NCBI GenBank assembly: GCA_037976565.1
Contig: CP137671.1
Span: forward strand, 27,971,813-28,035,812
DNA from: Mesocentrotus franciscanus
Taxonomy: Eukaryota > Echinodermata > Echinoidea > Camarodonta > Strongylocentrotidae
Length of the DNA stretch: 64,000 nt
Direction of reading: 5' to 3'
The first letter of the stretch is position 1; every line of letters starts with the position of its first letter. This document shows, in pieces, positions 9,322 through 19,975 of this stretch. The translations under genes and the position numbers were made by a program. The notes under the pieces were generated by a model. The model did not search any database, had not been told where the DNA came from, and saw only the letters and a program-made list of their open reading frames with translations.

Positions 9322-11499
9322 TTAATGAGTGGGTGCGTTAATATACAGTTCTTCACCATCCGTCAATTCGTCAGTGGGATTAGCAATCATGTTACCATAG
9401 GAGTCAATATGAGTCAGGACCACGGATTCTGAGCCATGTTCTAGATCGAATGTGTCTTGGCCGGAATTGCGATCGGTGTAGCTACCGGGGTTGGTACCCG
9501 GTGGCCTGGGGTCGTCATAATCTGGCTCCAAAGATGTCACTTTGTTGGTCTTTCGACTCATGTCCGGTTTGGTGTACAATGCATCTACATCTGTTTCTAC
9601 TCCGGGAACTGTTACCATGCTCACCATCGATGCATTTTGTTGTGATCTGCCTGATTTAAACGACGAAGTCGTTGACGCTCCCATATCGAAGTGATCCTTG
9701 GAATATGGATGGGGATATGGGAAAGACGATGTATGTGAAGCCCGGTGTTTCTTCGAGATATCTTCAGAGGCGCCTTTGACATCGTCCACTGAACAATACG
9801 CAGTGTCCAGATATGGCGACCTAGCAAGATCATGTCTAATATGCTTATCAGGGTTTGTGTCAGAACCAGTGGTAATGCGTCCGATGGCACCCTTATGATC
9901 TTCCAAATTCGAAGTGTAATTAGTAAGGCGATGAGCAAAACAACTGCTCTCAGGCTCTCCAGGTTGGCGCTGCGAATGTAGGCCTGGAAGTCCACCCTGG
10001 TGGTTGGAAATGAGAGCCTTTCTGACTTGGTTTCCTTTGTGCCTTCCCTGACCTATTGAACCCTGAAGAGCAGTAGCCCCTCGAAGATCAGAATCCCGAC
10101 GGCTTCGGAGGGCTTGTAACTGTAAGTTCCCCATTTCTTCACACTGTGCACCAGCATTACCGATTATTACCGTGGAATCTATTTGCATCGCATCATTTAT
10201 CTCTTTTCTAATTTGTCGTCGATATTTTCTTAAAACAATGAAGTAGCAGTTGACAGCGCCAGTTGCAAGGCATAATATTAAAGAAAGCACTAATATTACC
10301 CAAACCCATGTCGGGATTGTATCTACAATGGTATTATTCGCTTCATAAACCTCTGACGACAAAGTATTTTCTATCGTTTCAGTATTAGTGGTTATCGTGT
10401 TCAATTCTTGATTTTCTTCCCGATGGTGTATGTCTTTCTCAGTGTTTGTAACCTCAAAAGACATGTTCTCACACCTTAAATTCTCATTAGAATTGTTTAA
10501 TCCTTTAGTTCGACCTAATGCTGACAATGAAATGTTGTACTGTTTGCCTTCCACAAGATTAACATGTTCAATACTATGCAATAACACTGTGTTATTTCCA
10601 CTCTGTACACCGCAAAAGAAAGAAAAGGGTCCCACATGGATAAGGGATAACATGTCAGTAAGAATGAGTGGAATCAAATTGCTACCGTTATTGTACCAAA
10701 ACTTGTAAGCATCGGCTTCTTCTGTAGTGCAACATTCAAACACAGAACGCAGAGTTTGGTCTTGTCTTGGAAGAAATGTACACCTCTTATTGACAGATCT
10801 TTTCTTATTAGAAATAAGGCACATGCTCGGCACAACTCGGTCCTCATATACGTTTTCAAGATGAAGGTAAACGCTGAATTTGTTGGTTGAATTAAAATCG
10901 CCATCAATATTCATCTCCGGCGTCTCATACTCATACACAACCTGATTTCCTGCCAAAAGTTGTGCTTTATCCCCTAAGCTGACCTGCACCCACTCACAAG
11001 ACATTTGTAATCTTTGAGTCTCTTGGTCAAACAAGGATGAACAGATAGGTTTTGTCCCTTGAATTGTTAAATTGAAAATGGCAACGGTGCAAAGAGATTG
11101 TGCCCCATAATGAATCATAACAACATGCTTTCCCGAATCACTCAGTTCAGTAAATGCAATAAACAAATCAATAGTATTCTCTCCCGTCTCTTTTGTCAAA
11201 CTATAACGTCCTTGGTTAGCAAATGTTCTGTCGATATTGTCTAATAGTCGATTATCCAGTGTTTTTAATTTTGCCCACACTAAAGATTGATTCTCAGTCA
11301 ATGGATCTGTCAGATTAAATCTCACAGAAACATTTCGTCCGTTGACTGCTTTCAATGCTTCTTCTTGCTTGTCACCACACCAGAATAAATCACCCTCACA
11401 AAATGTCATTTTGAAGACAGTATGAAAAACGATAGAAATTATTGGAAAGATTTTCCATTTCAGCGCGAAACGATTTCGAGACATGGTAGAGGAGTCCAC
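9322..11499 (-). CDS. R2: intact long-tail Ig-like receptor, 725 aa
   Basis: Predicted type I surface receptor from one exon. Residues 1-34 form the signal peptide, with an alternative Met at 6. Residues 40-148 are a first Ig-like unit with WCG, SLVW and DSGKH (121-125). Residues 152-242 contain RLQMSCEW. Residues 252-347 contain FECC, FWYNNG and FFCG. About 397-423 is the transmembrane helix, followed by a basic stop-transfer RKYRRQ. The ~300-residue tail holds five motifs: TAYCSV (Tyr568, fits ITSM TxYxxV), LYTKP (Tyr642, YxxP), DYDDPR (Tyr661, Crk-type YDxP), YGNM (Tyr701, fits YxN and YxxM) and LYINA near the C terminus (Tyr719, YxN). The ectodomain is closely related to short-tail R8. 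Ligand unknown. The Ig-like fold is inferred from Cys/Trp spacing, and signalling from motif resemblance only. Confidence 0.85.
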   Translation of the reverse strand: MDSSTMSRNRFALKWKIFPIISIVFHTVFKMTFCEGDLFWCGDKQEEALKAVNGRNVSVRFNLTDPLTENQSLVWAKLKTLDNRLLDNIDRTFANQGRYSLTKETGENTIDLFIAFTELSDSGKHVVMIHYGAQSLCTVAIFNLTIQGTKPICSSLFDQETQRLQMSCEWVQVSLGDKAQLLAGNQVVYEYETPEMNIDGDFNSTNKFSVYLHLENVYEDRVVPSMCLISNKKRSVNKRCTFLPRQDQTLRSVFECCTTEEADAYKFWYNNGSNLIPLILTDMLSLIHVGPFSFFCGVQSGNNTVLLHSIEHVNLVEGKQYNISLSALGRTKGLNNSNENLRCENMSFEVTNTEKDIHHREENQELNTITTNTETIENTLSSEVYEANNTIVDTIPTWVWVILVLSLILCLATGAVNCYFIVLRKYRRQIRKEINDAMQIDSTVIIGNAGAQCEEMGNLQLQALRSRRDSDLRGATALQGSIGQGRHKGNQVRKALISNHQGGLPGLHSQRQPGEPESSCFAHRLTNYTSNLEDHKGAIGRITTGSDTNPDKHIRHDLARSPYLDTAYCSVDDVKGASEDISKKHRASHTSSFPYPHPYSKDHFDMGASTTSSFKSGRSQQNASMVSMVTVPGVETDVDALYTKPDMSRKTNKVTSLEPDYDDPRPPGTNPGSYTDRNSGQDTFDLEHGSESVVLTHIDSYGNMIANPTDELTDGEELYINAPTH

Positions 11500-11950
11500 A
11501 CAATATTAGCTTGATGTAAATACGCTTTGCACCAAGTCTTCAGGACAGTTACCAAAAGAGGTTCACGATTATGCTAAACGGATTTTGGAAGAGCTTTCTC
11601 CGACGAATAGATTTGGAACTGAAGTGGAGTGTGGAAATTAAGAAAATGAACCGTGTATGGTTATATTCGAAAGTATTTGAACGAGCGTAAACCAAGGGTA
11701 TGAATAGTTTTTAATATCTTTCGATGTATATGATGTTTGACACGTGATATGATCAGAAAGGAAATTGGCTGAAGGGAATAGGAGCTCTGCTACGGTTTAG
11801 AACGACTCTTGTTTATAAAAGGGCGGAGCCAGACAAATTACTGACTCTCTGCTTGTGAGAGTGCGTACATCCTTTCAGGAAATCATGGCGATTAAATTTC
11901 CTGCTCATTTTTCGTTTGGAAACTAACTTAGGCCAACAATAATTTAAAAC
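11500..11950 (-). promoter_or_regulatory. 5' flank of R2, shared with R8
   Basis: Matches 52484-52930 upstream of R8 nearly base for base up to CTCGTTTGGAAACTAACTT. On the minus strand a TATAAA-like element (11812-11820) lies directly beside a GC box (GGGCGGAGCC on plus, 11821-11830), about 315-325 bp before the ATG. That would imply a 5' UTR of roughly 290 bases. In R8 the GC box is degraded to GGGAGGAGCC and the TATA element is weak. Function is inferred from position and conservation. Confidence 0.4.
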
Positions 11951-12767
11951 AAAAGAGGTAGTTTTGTGATGGGCGAATTTTATTGACATTTTATTGGCTG
12001 GTTTTCTTTAGTTTTGACAATTGACGAAGACAAACTTGGCATCCTTCCTTCATCATTTCGTCTTATCTTTCAAATGAATTAAGACATTAATTAATTAAGA
12101 CGAAAGTAGAAGTTGATGATTAATTGGACAAGCACTTATACATAATTTCTCGAGTGATCTCATTTTATGGAAATAAATTTTTACCTCGTGAGGGAAATTA
12201 ATAGTCTTCTCAATGACGAAAGAAAAATATTTCAGATGACGTCCGATAGACTTTTAGCTGAGAAGGCTTCCTACAGAGAATTATATTTCAACAAGACTAG
12301 CATTTTATTCTTTATATTTAATGATTTAGGAGATTGTTATATCGTTTAGAATAGATATTCTATTTACCGATATCCCAAGGAGCGGTTAAAGTTAGGCAAA
12401 TCTGTGAAATAATTATTTTAAAAAGCTTGCAATGTGATTAGCGCAGCGAGATTGAACATATTATCCAAGATTCCTAAATGAATATATTATGATAAACATA
12501 ATCTTAAGCATGTTAATGTGTTTGCTTGTGTAGTATTTTAAATGTTGGAACATTTGCATAAAGCAGATTACCGTTTCTGTTATCGACAAAGTTTGTTTAA
12601 ATACTAGCTATATCATATGGTATTAACATGTAATATATTCTACGTCTATGTATATCACATGTTATAATACATCATCAGCTTCATACGCCATTGACGCTGA
12701 AGACAATAATGTGCATCTAAAATGAAGACATCAATGTTAAATATATTTTTTGAATATTACTACTCTT
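11951..12767. other. AT-rich spacer, no gene seen
   Basis: Spacer between the R2 promoter block and the inverted-repeat element. Only short unsupported reading frames are present. Confidence 0.45.
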
Positions 12768-13177
12768 ATCGAAAATAATATCGCTAGTGATATTCGTTTT
12801 TCTCGCAATGTGGTCAATAAGGGATCTAAAAGATCACGACGTTTCGTGCGCCGCTGCAACACTTCGTCAGGTGATAAAAACTAATGTAAGCAAGCGTATT
12901 TTATACTCTACAGGAGGACCGGCGGTCAATTAATTCGATCAATAATTGGAACAATAGCGCACAAGGCCTATTGGCCGACGCACACGATTGGAATCGACCG
13001 GTGCTGGCCGGCTGGACGGGGAGTGTCATGGCGGCGTATCGTACGCATCGAAAATTCGGGGATATCGATCCCGTTGTCTCTGCTGAATGAGACGGGATTG
13101 AAACGTCGTAATCTTTTAGATCCCTTATTGACCACATTGCGAGACAAACGAATATCACTAGCGATATTATTTTCGAT
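12768..13177. mobile_element. 410-bp inverted-repeat element, 78-bp arms
   Basis: The arms 12768-12845 and 13100-13177 are inverted copies; by eye 76 of 78 bases match. They begin ATCGAAAATAATATCGCTAG and end ACGACGTTTC. The 254-bp centre is GC-rich and noncoding; the minus-strand frame through it is only arm plus filler. Read on the minus strand, the left side carries CTGACGA (12864-12870) and GAAAC (12841-12845), resembling the hammerhead-like core of Penelope terminal repeats. It may be a MITE or an inverted Penelope-type terminal-repeat pair. The near-identity of the arms suggests a young insertion. Confidence 0.8.
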
Positions 13178-13356
13178 ACTACAGCCGCAATGAGTAATAT
13201 ATTTAGCATTACTACTCTTGTTACAATATTAGAATTTACAGTGCATTGTGTATCCATTATGCATCTGTTTAAAGTATCCATTTGTGAAGAAGAGACTTCT
13301 AAACCAAATATATATGTTTACTCAAATAGGACAAAACAGACGTCTTAGAATTTGCT

Positions 13357-15489
13357 CTATTGATAAAATGAGTGGACAGATGTGTTCATGTATAAATCGT
13401 CATCATCTTTAGATACATCGGTGGCATTTGCAGCGCTGTTGCCGTAAATTTGATCACTATTAAGAAGAGATGGGTCATCTAAACTTCCAGTTAGAAGTAG
13501 AATGTCTGGGCACAGTTCCTTTTCATCATGGCCAACACCCGACCAAGTGACCCTGATATCGGTCCTGTTACGTTGTACATTAATGAGTTATCATTTGTTA
13601 TCTTTTTTTAACGCGTGGAGAAGATGTATTCTTGGCACTAGTTCCCTCATCAAGTGCAGTGCCCTGGTAACCGCATGATTGGACGATCCATGTCATGGCT
13701 TTTACTGCTTCTGATAAAATGTTCCCATTTGCAGGAATGTCATTGGTGTCATTGACGTCACTTACAGAACAGTATGTGGTATCAAGACTTTGCGCAACAG
13801 CCCCGAAAATATTTGCACATGTATCTCCTTTCCTGGTTTCGCTTCCAATATCTTCCACAAGCTTTTCCTTTACACCAACTTCACCTCCTCGTTGTCCAGG
13901 ATGATGAGCTTTGCGGATCTCGTCCTTATCCACACATCCACCATGTCCCCGTCGAAGAAGGAATTCTGGCGGACTGCACTGATGCACTGGACTGCATATC
14001 TGTGACCTATGTTTAGGAGATGTGTGAAAGGTCATGCCACCATGTTCAGGATCTATCCCATTCGCCGAAGTGCGAGATGATAAGGTCCCCGCGTCAACTG
14101 ACTCTCCATCTCCATCTGTTGATTGAATCGTGTTCATGCTTATCCCATGTGACCGCTCTCCTTTGACTCGATAGTGATACCTAATTGAGAATCGTTTGTA
14201 ACATTTGCTAAAGCAGATTCCAAAGCAGATGACTATGCTGAAGAGTAATGCAAGTGCCGAAGTTATCCCTATGTAGATTAAGGGTTGTTCTGTTTCCTCG
14301 TCAACGTCCATATCAGTCATATTCATCACTTCACTCACGACACAATTTGACGTGGAGTCATTATCTTGAGATTTCAAACATGTAGAAGGAGCTTGTGTTG
14401 TAGTTAAAGTAAGAGATTGAAGTGCAACAACTGAAGCAGTGATCTTTTTACATCTTGCGTTGTCTGTGGAATCGTTTCCTTGGCTTTGGATGTCATGATT
14501 TTCAGCTGAAACTGAAATGTTGTAGCGCCTTTCTTGAAAATGTAAAGTTATCATGCGATGGAGTTTCATCAAAGAGTGCGCAACATCTTCCACACACACA
14601 AAAAAACTACGAACTCGCCTTCGGTTATTACGTACGATTGTATGGCACTGATTGGTGACAGTCTGGTGTCGGCGTTGTCCCACCATGAAAGAGGAATGCT
14701 CCCGTTCTTAACGCAACAATCAAATATCAAAACATCATCTCGGTGATTTTGAATGGTGTGATGTTCAATCTTAGGAAAATTGCACGTGTTGCGCACATTT
14801 ATAATTTCATTAGATAGTACACACTTGCTTGGCACTCCCTTGTTATATATCACGTCTTGAATATCAGGGAACACACTGAATTTACGAGGCAATGCAAACC
14901 GATTTAGAAAATTCACCATGGCCACCTCATGTTCATACAAAACCTGATTTTCCGCCAGTAAATGTGCCAGATCACCATGGATCCCTTGCAACCATTCACA
15001 TGTCATCTGCAGAGTCTGATTCTCTCTGCGGAGATGTGTTGTATAGTTTGGACTTCCATTAACGACAGTAAATTCCAGTATTAAAGCTGTACAGATAACA
15101 TTTGTGCCATTAAAAAGTGTAATAAAATGAGTTCCCGAGTCCCTCTCTTCAGCATCATAAATAATTAGTTCAAAGTCCGTTTTGTTGAATATGTTTTTCA
15201 ACTTGTATCTTGTGCTTCTAGCCTTGTTCTCATGGTTCTTCGAACATTGGAAACAATCGGAGCACATCTCACCAGATGTCGATGCCGGCTCGATCCAATT
15301 AAGTGTATCGTTTACGGATAATGGTTCCTTCAAATGGAATAGAACCGAAATGTTTTGATACTTGACAGCATGAACTGTTTCCCATCGGTAATTACACACA
15401 TCTTCAGCAAATGACTGGTTGATCAGAGCTTGCACACAGGAAACGAATGATAATCCTTTCAAGAGGAGGTTACCAGGCATTCGCACCAT
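13357..15489 (-). pseudogene. R3: long-tail Ig-like receptor, frameshifted
   Basis: The likely start is the ATG at 15489, giving the signal peptide MVRMPGNLLLKGLSFVSC; in-frame ATGs reach back to 15582. The ectodomain has DSGTHFITL, LQMTCEWLQ and a third unit with DCCVKNG...WW, then FLCV. The frame breaks at about 14590-14600 within GT(n) beside a T7 run: one GT unit too many, or one base missing, restores FLCVEDVAHS. The downstream frame gives the transmembrane helix (ITSALALLFSIVICFGICF) and TTYCSV (fits ITSM). It stops at 13598 near an A7 run. Beyond that stop, other frames still encode DQIYGNSA and DLYMNTSVHS, ending in TAG at 13357. The YAKP and YDDP motifs are not recognisable. Two or more lesions argue for a pseudogene. 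Confidence 0.75.
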
Positions 15490-16583
15490 TTTAAAGGATG
15501 GGAGATGTTCTTTGAACCTTTGAAGAAACAAATTCCACATAATCTTGAAAACTACGGATTTAACCCGTATCGTTTCTAACAAGATCCGATAACCTAAAGC
15601 TTATACCGGACAGTTTGATCTTCAGGTAGAATAATCATGAATGCACCTGGTCTTGAGACTGCAGAAAGCAGTCCTTTTGCCATGCCTTGCGCGATTGACA
15701 TTAAGTGCACTTGATCATAGTGGTAACCAAACAAAATTGATCACGTTTCTTGAAGACCACTATCAGAGCATGATTTGTTTTGTCTGACGTGGATTCTTTT
15801 GACAGACTATCTACTACTCTTGCAGCATTAAATCATATTGTTGTAGGACTTGACATGTTGTTTAAAAAGAATGATAACATAACATGAACATTTCCTTGAT
15901 TGTTTTACTCACCTCTTAATGTCTAAATCTCTCTTATTGTGCAGTGAAAGAAACTCATGATATCTTATCGCAAAACCGAAAGTGTATGGAGTCTTTTTCA
16001 GAATTCATAACCTTGTCACCGAACTAATCAATCTCTAACTACCTTTCTTAATATGTATTTTTTTAAAGAACTAACCAATAATAACTACACATTTTGCAAT
16101 AATCCTTTGTACATTCAAATAGAGCTATCTTCTTTGTGAGAATGGTAACACAGATCATAAAAAAAGCGATAGTAATTGTATCTGTTATTTTAAACGGCCT
16201 ATACAATTATGTAAGTACCAATCTACGATACATAAAACTTGATGCAAATTTTACTCTCATATTGGGGGAAGATTTGAATAATAAATCGATTCCGTGCAGA
16301 GCTAGAATAAAAGAACATTAGCCGTAACATCTAAAATCTTTCAATTCCCTATTGTGATTAATCTGTTGATAAATTATGACAATGATGAATAGACCAAATG
16401 TAGTGGAAAGGAAGGAATGTCTTAAAACATTCAAATCTGTTCATAATAATAACATCAAAATAGGGTTACAATTTAATTCTCTATGTGCATTACATTGTAA
16501 AATTGGTTTAACATAGGTATAAGATTGAAAAATATAACACTTCTGGAAGAAAATAAAATACAGAAAGCTATGAGCGCGATCAC
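15490..16583. other. R3/R4 spacer, no gene seen
   Basis: AT-rich spacer holding the presumed R3 5' flank and R4 3' flank. No conserved promoter block like those of R1, R2 or R5 was recognised, and no other gene. Confidence 0.45.
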
Positions 16584-18682
16584 TCATTGACAAGTGTGAC
16601 TCGGGTCTTCCCTTTCCAGATCGCCACCAATGGTCGATCCAGAAGAATGAGCGTTAGAGTTGATACCGTATATCTGATCAATCTCCCAGACATGTGACTC
16701 TGGGCTATTCTTTTTGGCGAGGATGCATTGAATGAATTCTTCCCCAGGGAGCCTTGGTTCATCATAATCCGACTCCAGGGGTGTCATCCTATTGGTCTGT
16801 CGGCTCATGTAGGGTTTAGCGTAAAGGGGGTCTTGGTTTGTTAAAAGCCCCGCGTTAGTGTTATTATACAATGAATCGTCTGCCTTTGGATCGACTGATT
16901 GTGAAGCTGGTTCCTTCATGTTAAACGAATCATAATAGCCCTCATGATTCTCAGTTGTTGGAAGGGAACATGGGACACGTGTTGAATCTGAATGCGTGGT
17001 ATTGGTAGCCATCAAATTTTCCTGGACACCATCGACTGTGAAATATGTATTGTCCAGGTTTGATGCTGTAGGAAGAACATCCGCAGTGTGCTGTCCGCTG
17101 GTGTTCGCTTTATAGACAGTGTCCCTTGTAGGCCTTTCGACATCGTCTTTTTCACAGGGATTGTTAAGATGAACGGTACGTTTCTTATTCAACGCTATCA
17201 ATTTACGCCTTGAAGGCAGGATTGGAGGCCTGTTTTGCTGGTCAGAACATAATTACAAAGCCCCTTGCTTGGTGCAAATGTCATTCTTGTCTAGTTGGCG
17301 CTGATGGGGTACAGACTTGGGTAGCTTAGGAACTCTCTCACGTTGAAGAGGATGTGTCGATAGGACAGGCATATCTACAGACTCTGCACCTTCGTTTACC
17401 ACTGCTGTCGTATTAGCCATGCCGATGTCTTGATTCAACTCTCCTCTTAAACGGTACTGCTTTTTTATGACAAGGCGCAACAGCCACAAATGCTGAACAT
17501 CAATGACAATGCTGATAACCCCACTACTGAATAGAGCACTGTGGTAGGTTTTTTAGTAGTTGGGAAATGGGGTGACACATGTGTTGTTAGCTGACTTTGA
17601 GTAGGTGCTTGGTTAGACGGGCTTCTATTCCAAGAAGTTTCAATGTCTTTCTCATTTGATGAAGCATTCCCTGATATATTTTCACAATATACGATGATAT
17701 TTGAGCCGTTTTCCTCATCAGAAAATTTGCATTCAACATCTTCTTGTCTGTGTTCATTGATAATGTCTTGAACTATTACATGGTAACCATATTTTTCTTT
17801 CCCACCAATGAGGACGATTTGCTTGATGTTTACTAAAGAAATCTCGTCTGAATAATTGAATGGGAGTAGATTACCACCAGTCCCGTACCAACATGATGCA
17901 ACTTTTGAGTCTTTGACCTTGCAACCGTCAAAGACAGCACTTTGAGTTTGATCTTTTCCAACGAAAAGTGATTGTATTGTAGGAAATTTACATGTTCCAT
18001 TTCTGATCCCTTTGTCATTTAATATAGCACACTTGCTCGGCATGATTTCTACGTTAAATATGTTTTCTAGTGCAACGTATGCACTCAACTTATGTGATAA
18101 ATCAAAATCACGTTTGTAATTCATCCGAGGTGTCACATATTCATATAGCACCTGATTTCCTGCCATAAGCACTGTTGTGCTCGATCCCCTTGTACACCTG
18201 CAACCACTGGCATGACATTTGCAATTTACCGCTTTGTCTATTGAAAAGCGTAGAACAGATAGGTGCTGTACCTCCAATGGTTAAATTTAGCATTACAATG
18301 GTACATAGTGATTGTGACTCCTGCTGAATTTTGACGACGTGCTGTCCCGAATCGTTTTTGCTCAGCGAACGCAACAACCATCTCGAACCGGGTCCCGTTG
18401 ATGTGATTCAACGTATAACGACTAGTATCAAGATATGCATTGGTCATGCATTCCAGAGTACGATTATGTAGTTTTTCACATACTAACTCTCCCCTTGTCC
18501 ACACAAGCGACTGACTATTAATTTCATCTTTTACGTTTAAATAAACCGAAGAGAAATATTCTGTCCATTTACTGTATGTTTTGACTCTTCCTGTTGCTGG
18601 TTACACCATAAAGTATCAAAATACAACAAACCAACAATAATGTCCGTTCAACAGCGATGCTTTCTTGAGACATGGCGATCAT
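16584..18682 (-). pseudogene. R4: long-tail Ig-like receptor, heavily disrupted
   Basis: Family features are scattered across several frames. There is a signal peptide from the ATG at 18682 (ERTLLLVCCILILYGV), then LWCNQQQEES in another frame. Next come VNGQNIS, a DSGQHVVKI unit, LQMSCQWLQV, CSTLFNRQSGK, and a transmembrane helix (VVGLSALSLMFSICGCC). The tail has NTYFTVDGV, LYAKPYMSRQT, DYDEPR (a YDEP site, Nck-type) and IYGINS. By comparison with R2 the frame changes near 18630, 18530, 18370, 18180 and 17475, and an in-frame TAA lies at 17253-17255. No LYMN motif ends the protein. With at least five lesions this is the clearest pseudogene of the array, yet its tyrosine motifs remain legible. 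Confidence 0.8.
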
Positions 18683-19975
18683 TTTGAAGTATTGTTATGC
18701 TGTTGTGAGTAAAGGCTATTAATATAATTTTTTTAAAGTAGTGGTATAAAGGTTCGTTAACATAACACGATTTCAGAATGACTTAAGTATGGAGCTTTTG
18801 TTCCACTTTTCAGGAGGTAATGTGATAGTGAGCGACATGAAAGCCTATGCTTGATTAACATGGTCAGTTTGGAATGATGAACGCAGAGACAACATCCTCG
18901 CGTAAAGGAGGAGGGGCTTCGTGAAATTTTCTACTATGACCGTCCTCCGAAACCACCATGGCCAAACCAAAAAGAGGCAATAGCCATTGGAAAAAGGGCA
19001 AAGATAGTGTCAATCATAAGGCAACGAAGGTAATGACCTCCTAAGAGGATGAGCCGTTGTTTAGAAAATGACCCCATATAACATTTCCTTGAGATCGTCT
19101 TCGTAAGTGAAAGTGCTAATTTCTTTTTCCATTTTTTGTTCATCTTTGAGAGAAATGGTGATCCATAAGAAGGCACTATGGAGAAACAGAAAAACTACTG
19201 TCCAAAAGTGCTCTAATTTGTCTCACTACCCTGGCTTTTTTCGAACAATATATTAATGGTTGGTAATTTCCCGTCATCTTTACAACCAGATGTGATTTGT
19301 TACTTTCTAACCTCTACCTACAAAAGGCTTACCATTAAAGAGTGAGGTTTCGAGAACCATTTGAACAATAAGAACATGGTTAAAATCGTCCATATTAACT
19401 TAATTACTTTCGGTTTTATAATTAGCATTAAAATATACAACATTCGCATATGGTGCTCATTCTCGTCAAACAACATATTCTTTCTCTATTCGACGGAATT
19501 GCATTTTGAAACCAATAAAGAAATCTCCCCTTAAATTTTCAAGAATCAATTACGGGCTAACAAACCATTTTAGTATAGAATTCAGTAAGAAAGTAAAAGT
19601 TGTCAACATTAGTACGTTGACCATAATGATTTGCAATTCCAACTTTTACAGACTCGAGGTGGACTTTCTTATCACGATGTATAAACTGATTAGATTAGTA
19701 AAATAAAAGAAAACTAAAATGGATTAGTAAAATTGTAATATCGAATATAGTATTATTACGAGGCAACGTTAACATTACACGCAAATTACATGAATGTTTA
19801 ACTTGATAGATTAATCTGTGCCAAAATCATTTTTGCATGGCTGGTATGTTCCAATGACATTAGAACCCCCAAAAAAAAAAAAAAAAAAAAACATAATCAA
19901 GCTTCCTTTTGTTTTAACACTCCCTGTTGGAGTATTTTGTCTCTAGCTGACTTTGCAAGGAAAACACGTCAGCAT
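18683..19975. other. R4/R5 spacer with poly-A tract
   Basis: No gene recognised. A run of about 20 A lies at 19868-19889, just 3' of R5. GGAGGAGGGGC at about 18907 is a possible GC-rich promoter site for R4, about 230 bp upstream of its ATG. Confidence 0.45.

Noticed and set aside
9322..9840. ITAM in the R2 tail
   Set aside because: No YxxL/I pair with 6-12 residue spacing is present; the motifs are YxxP, YxN, YxxM and one TxYxxV.
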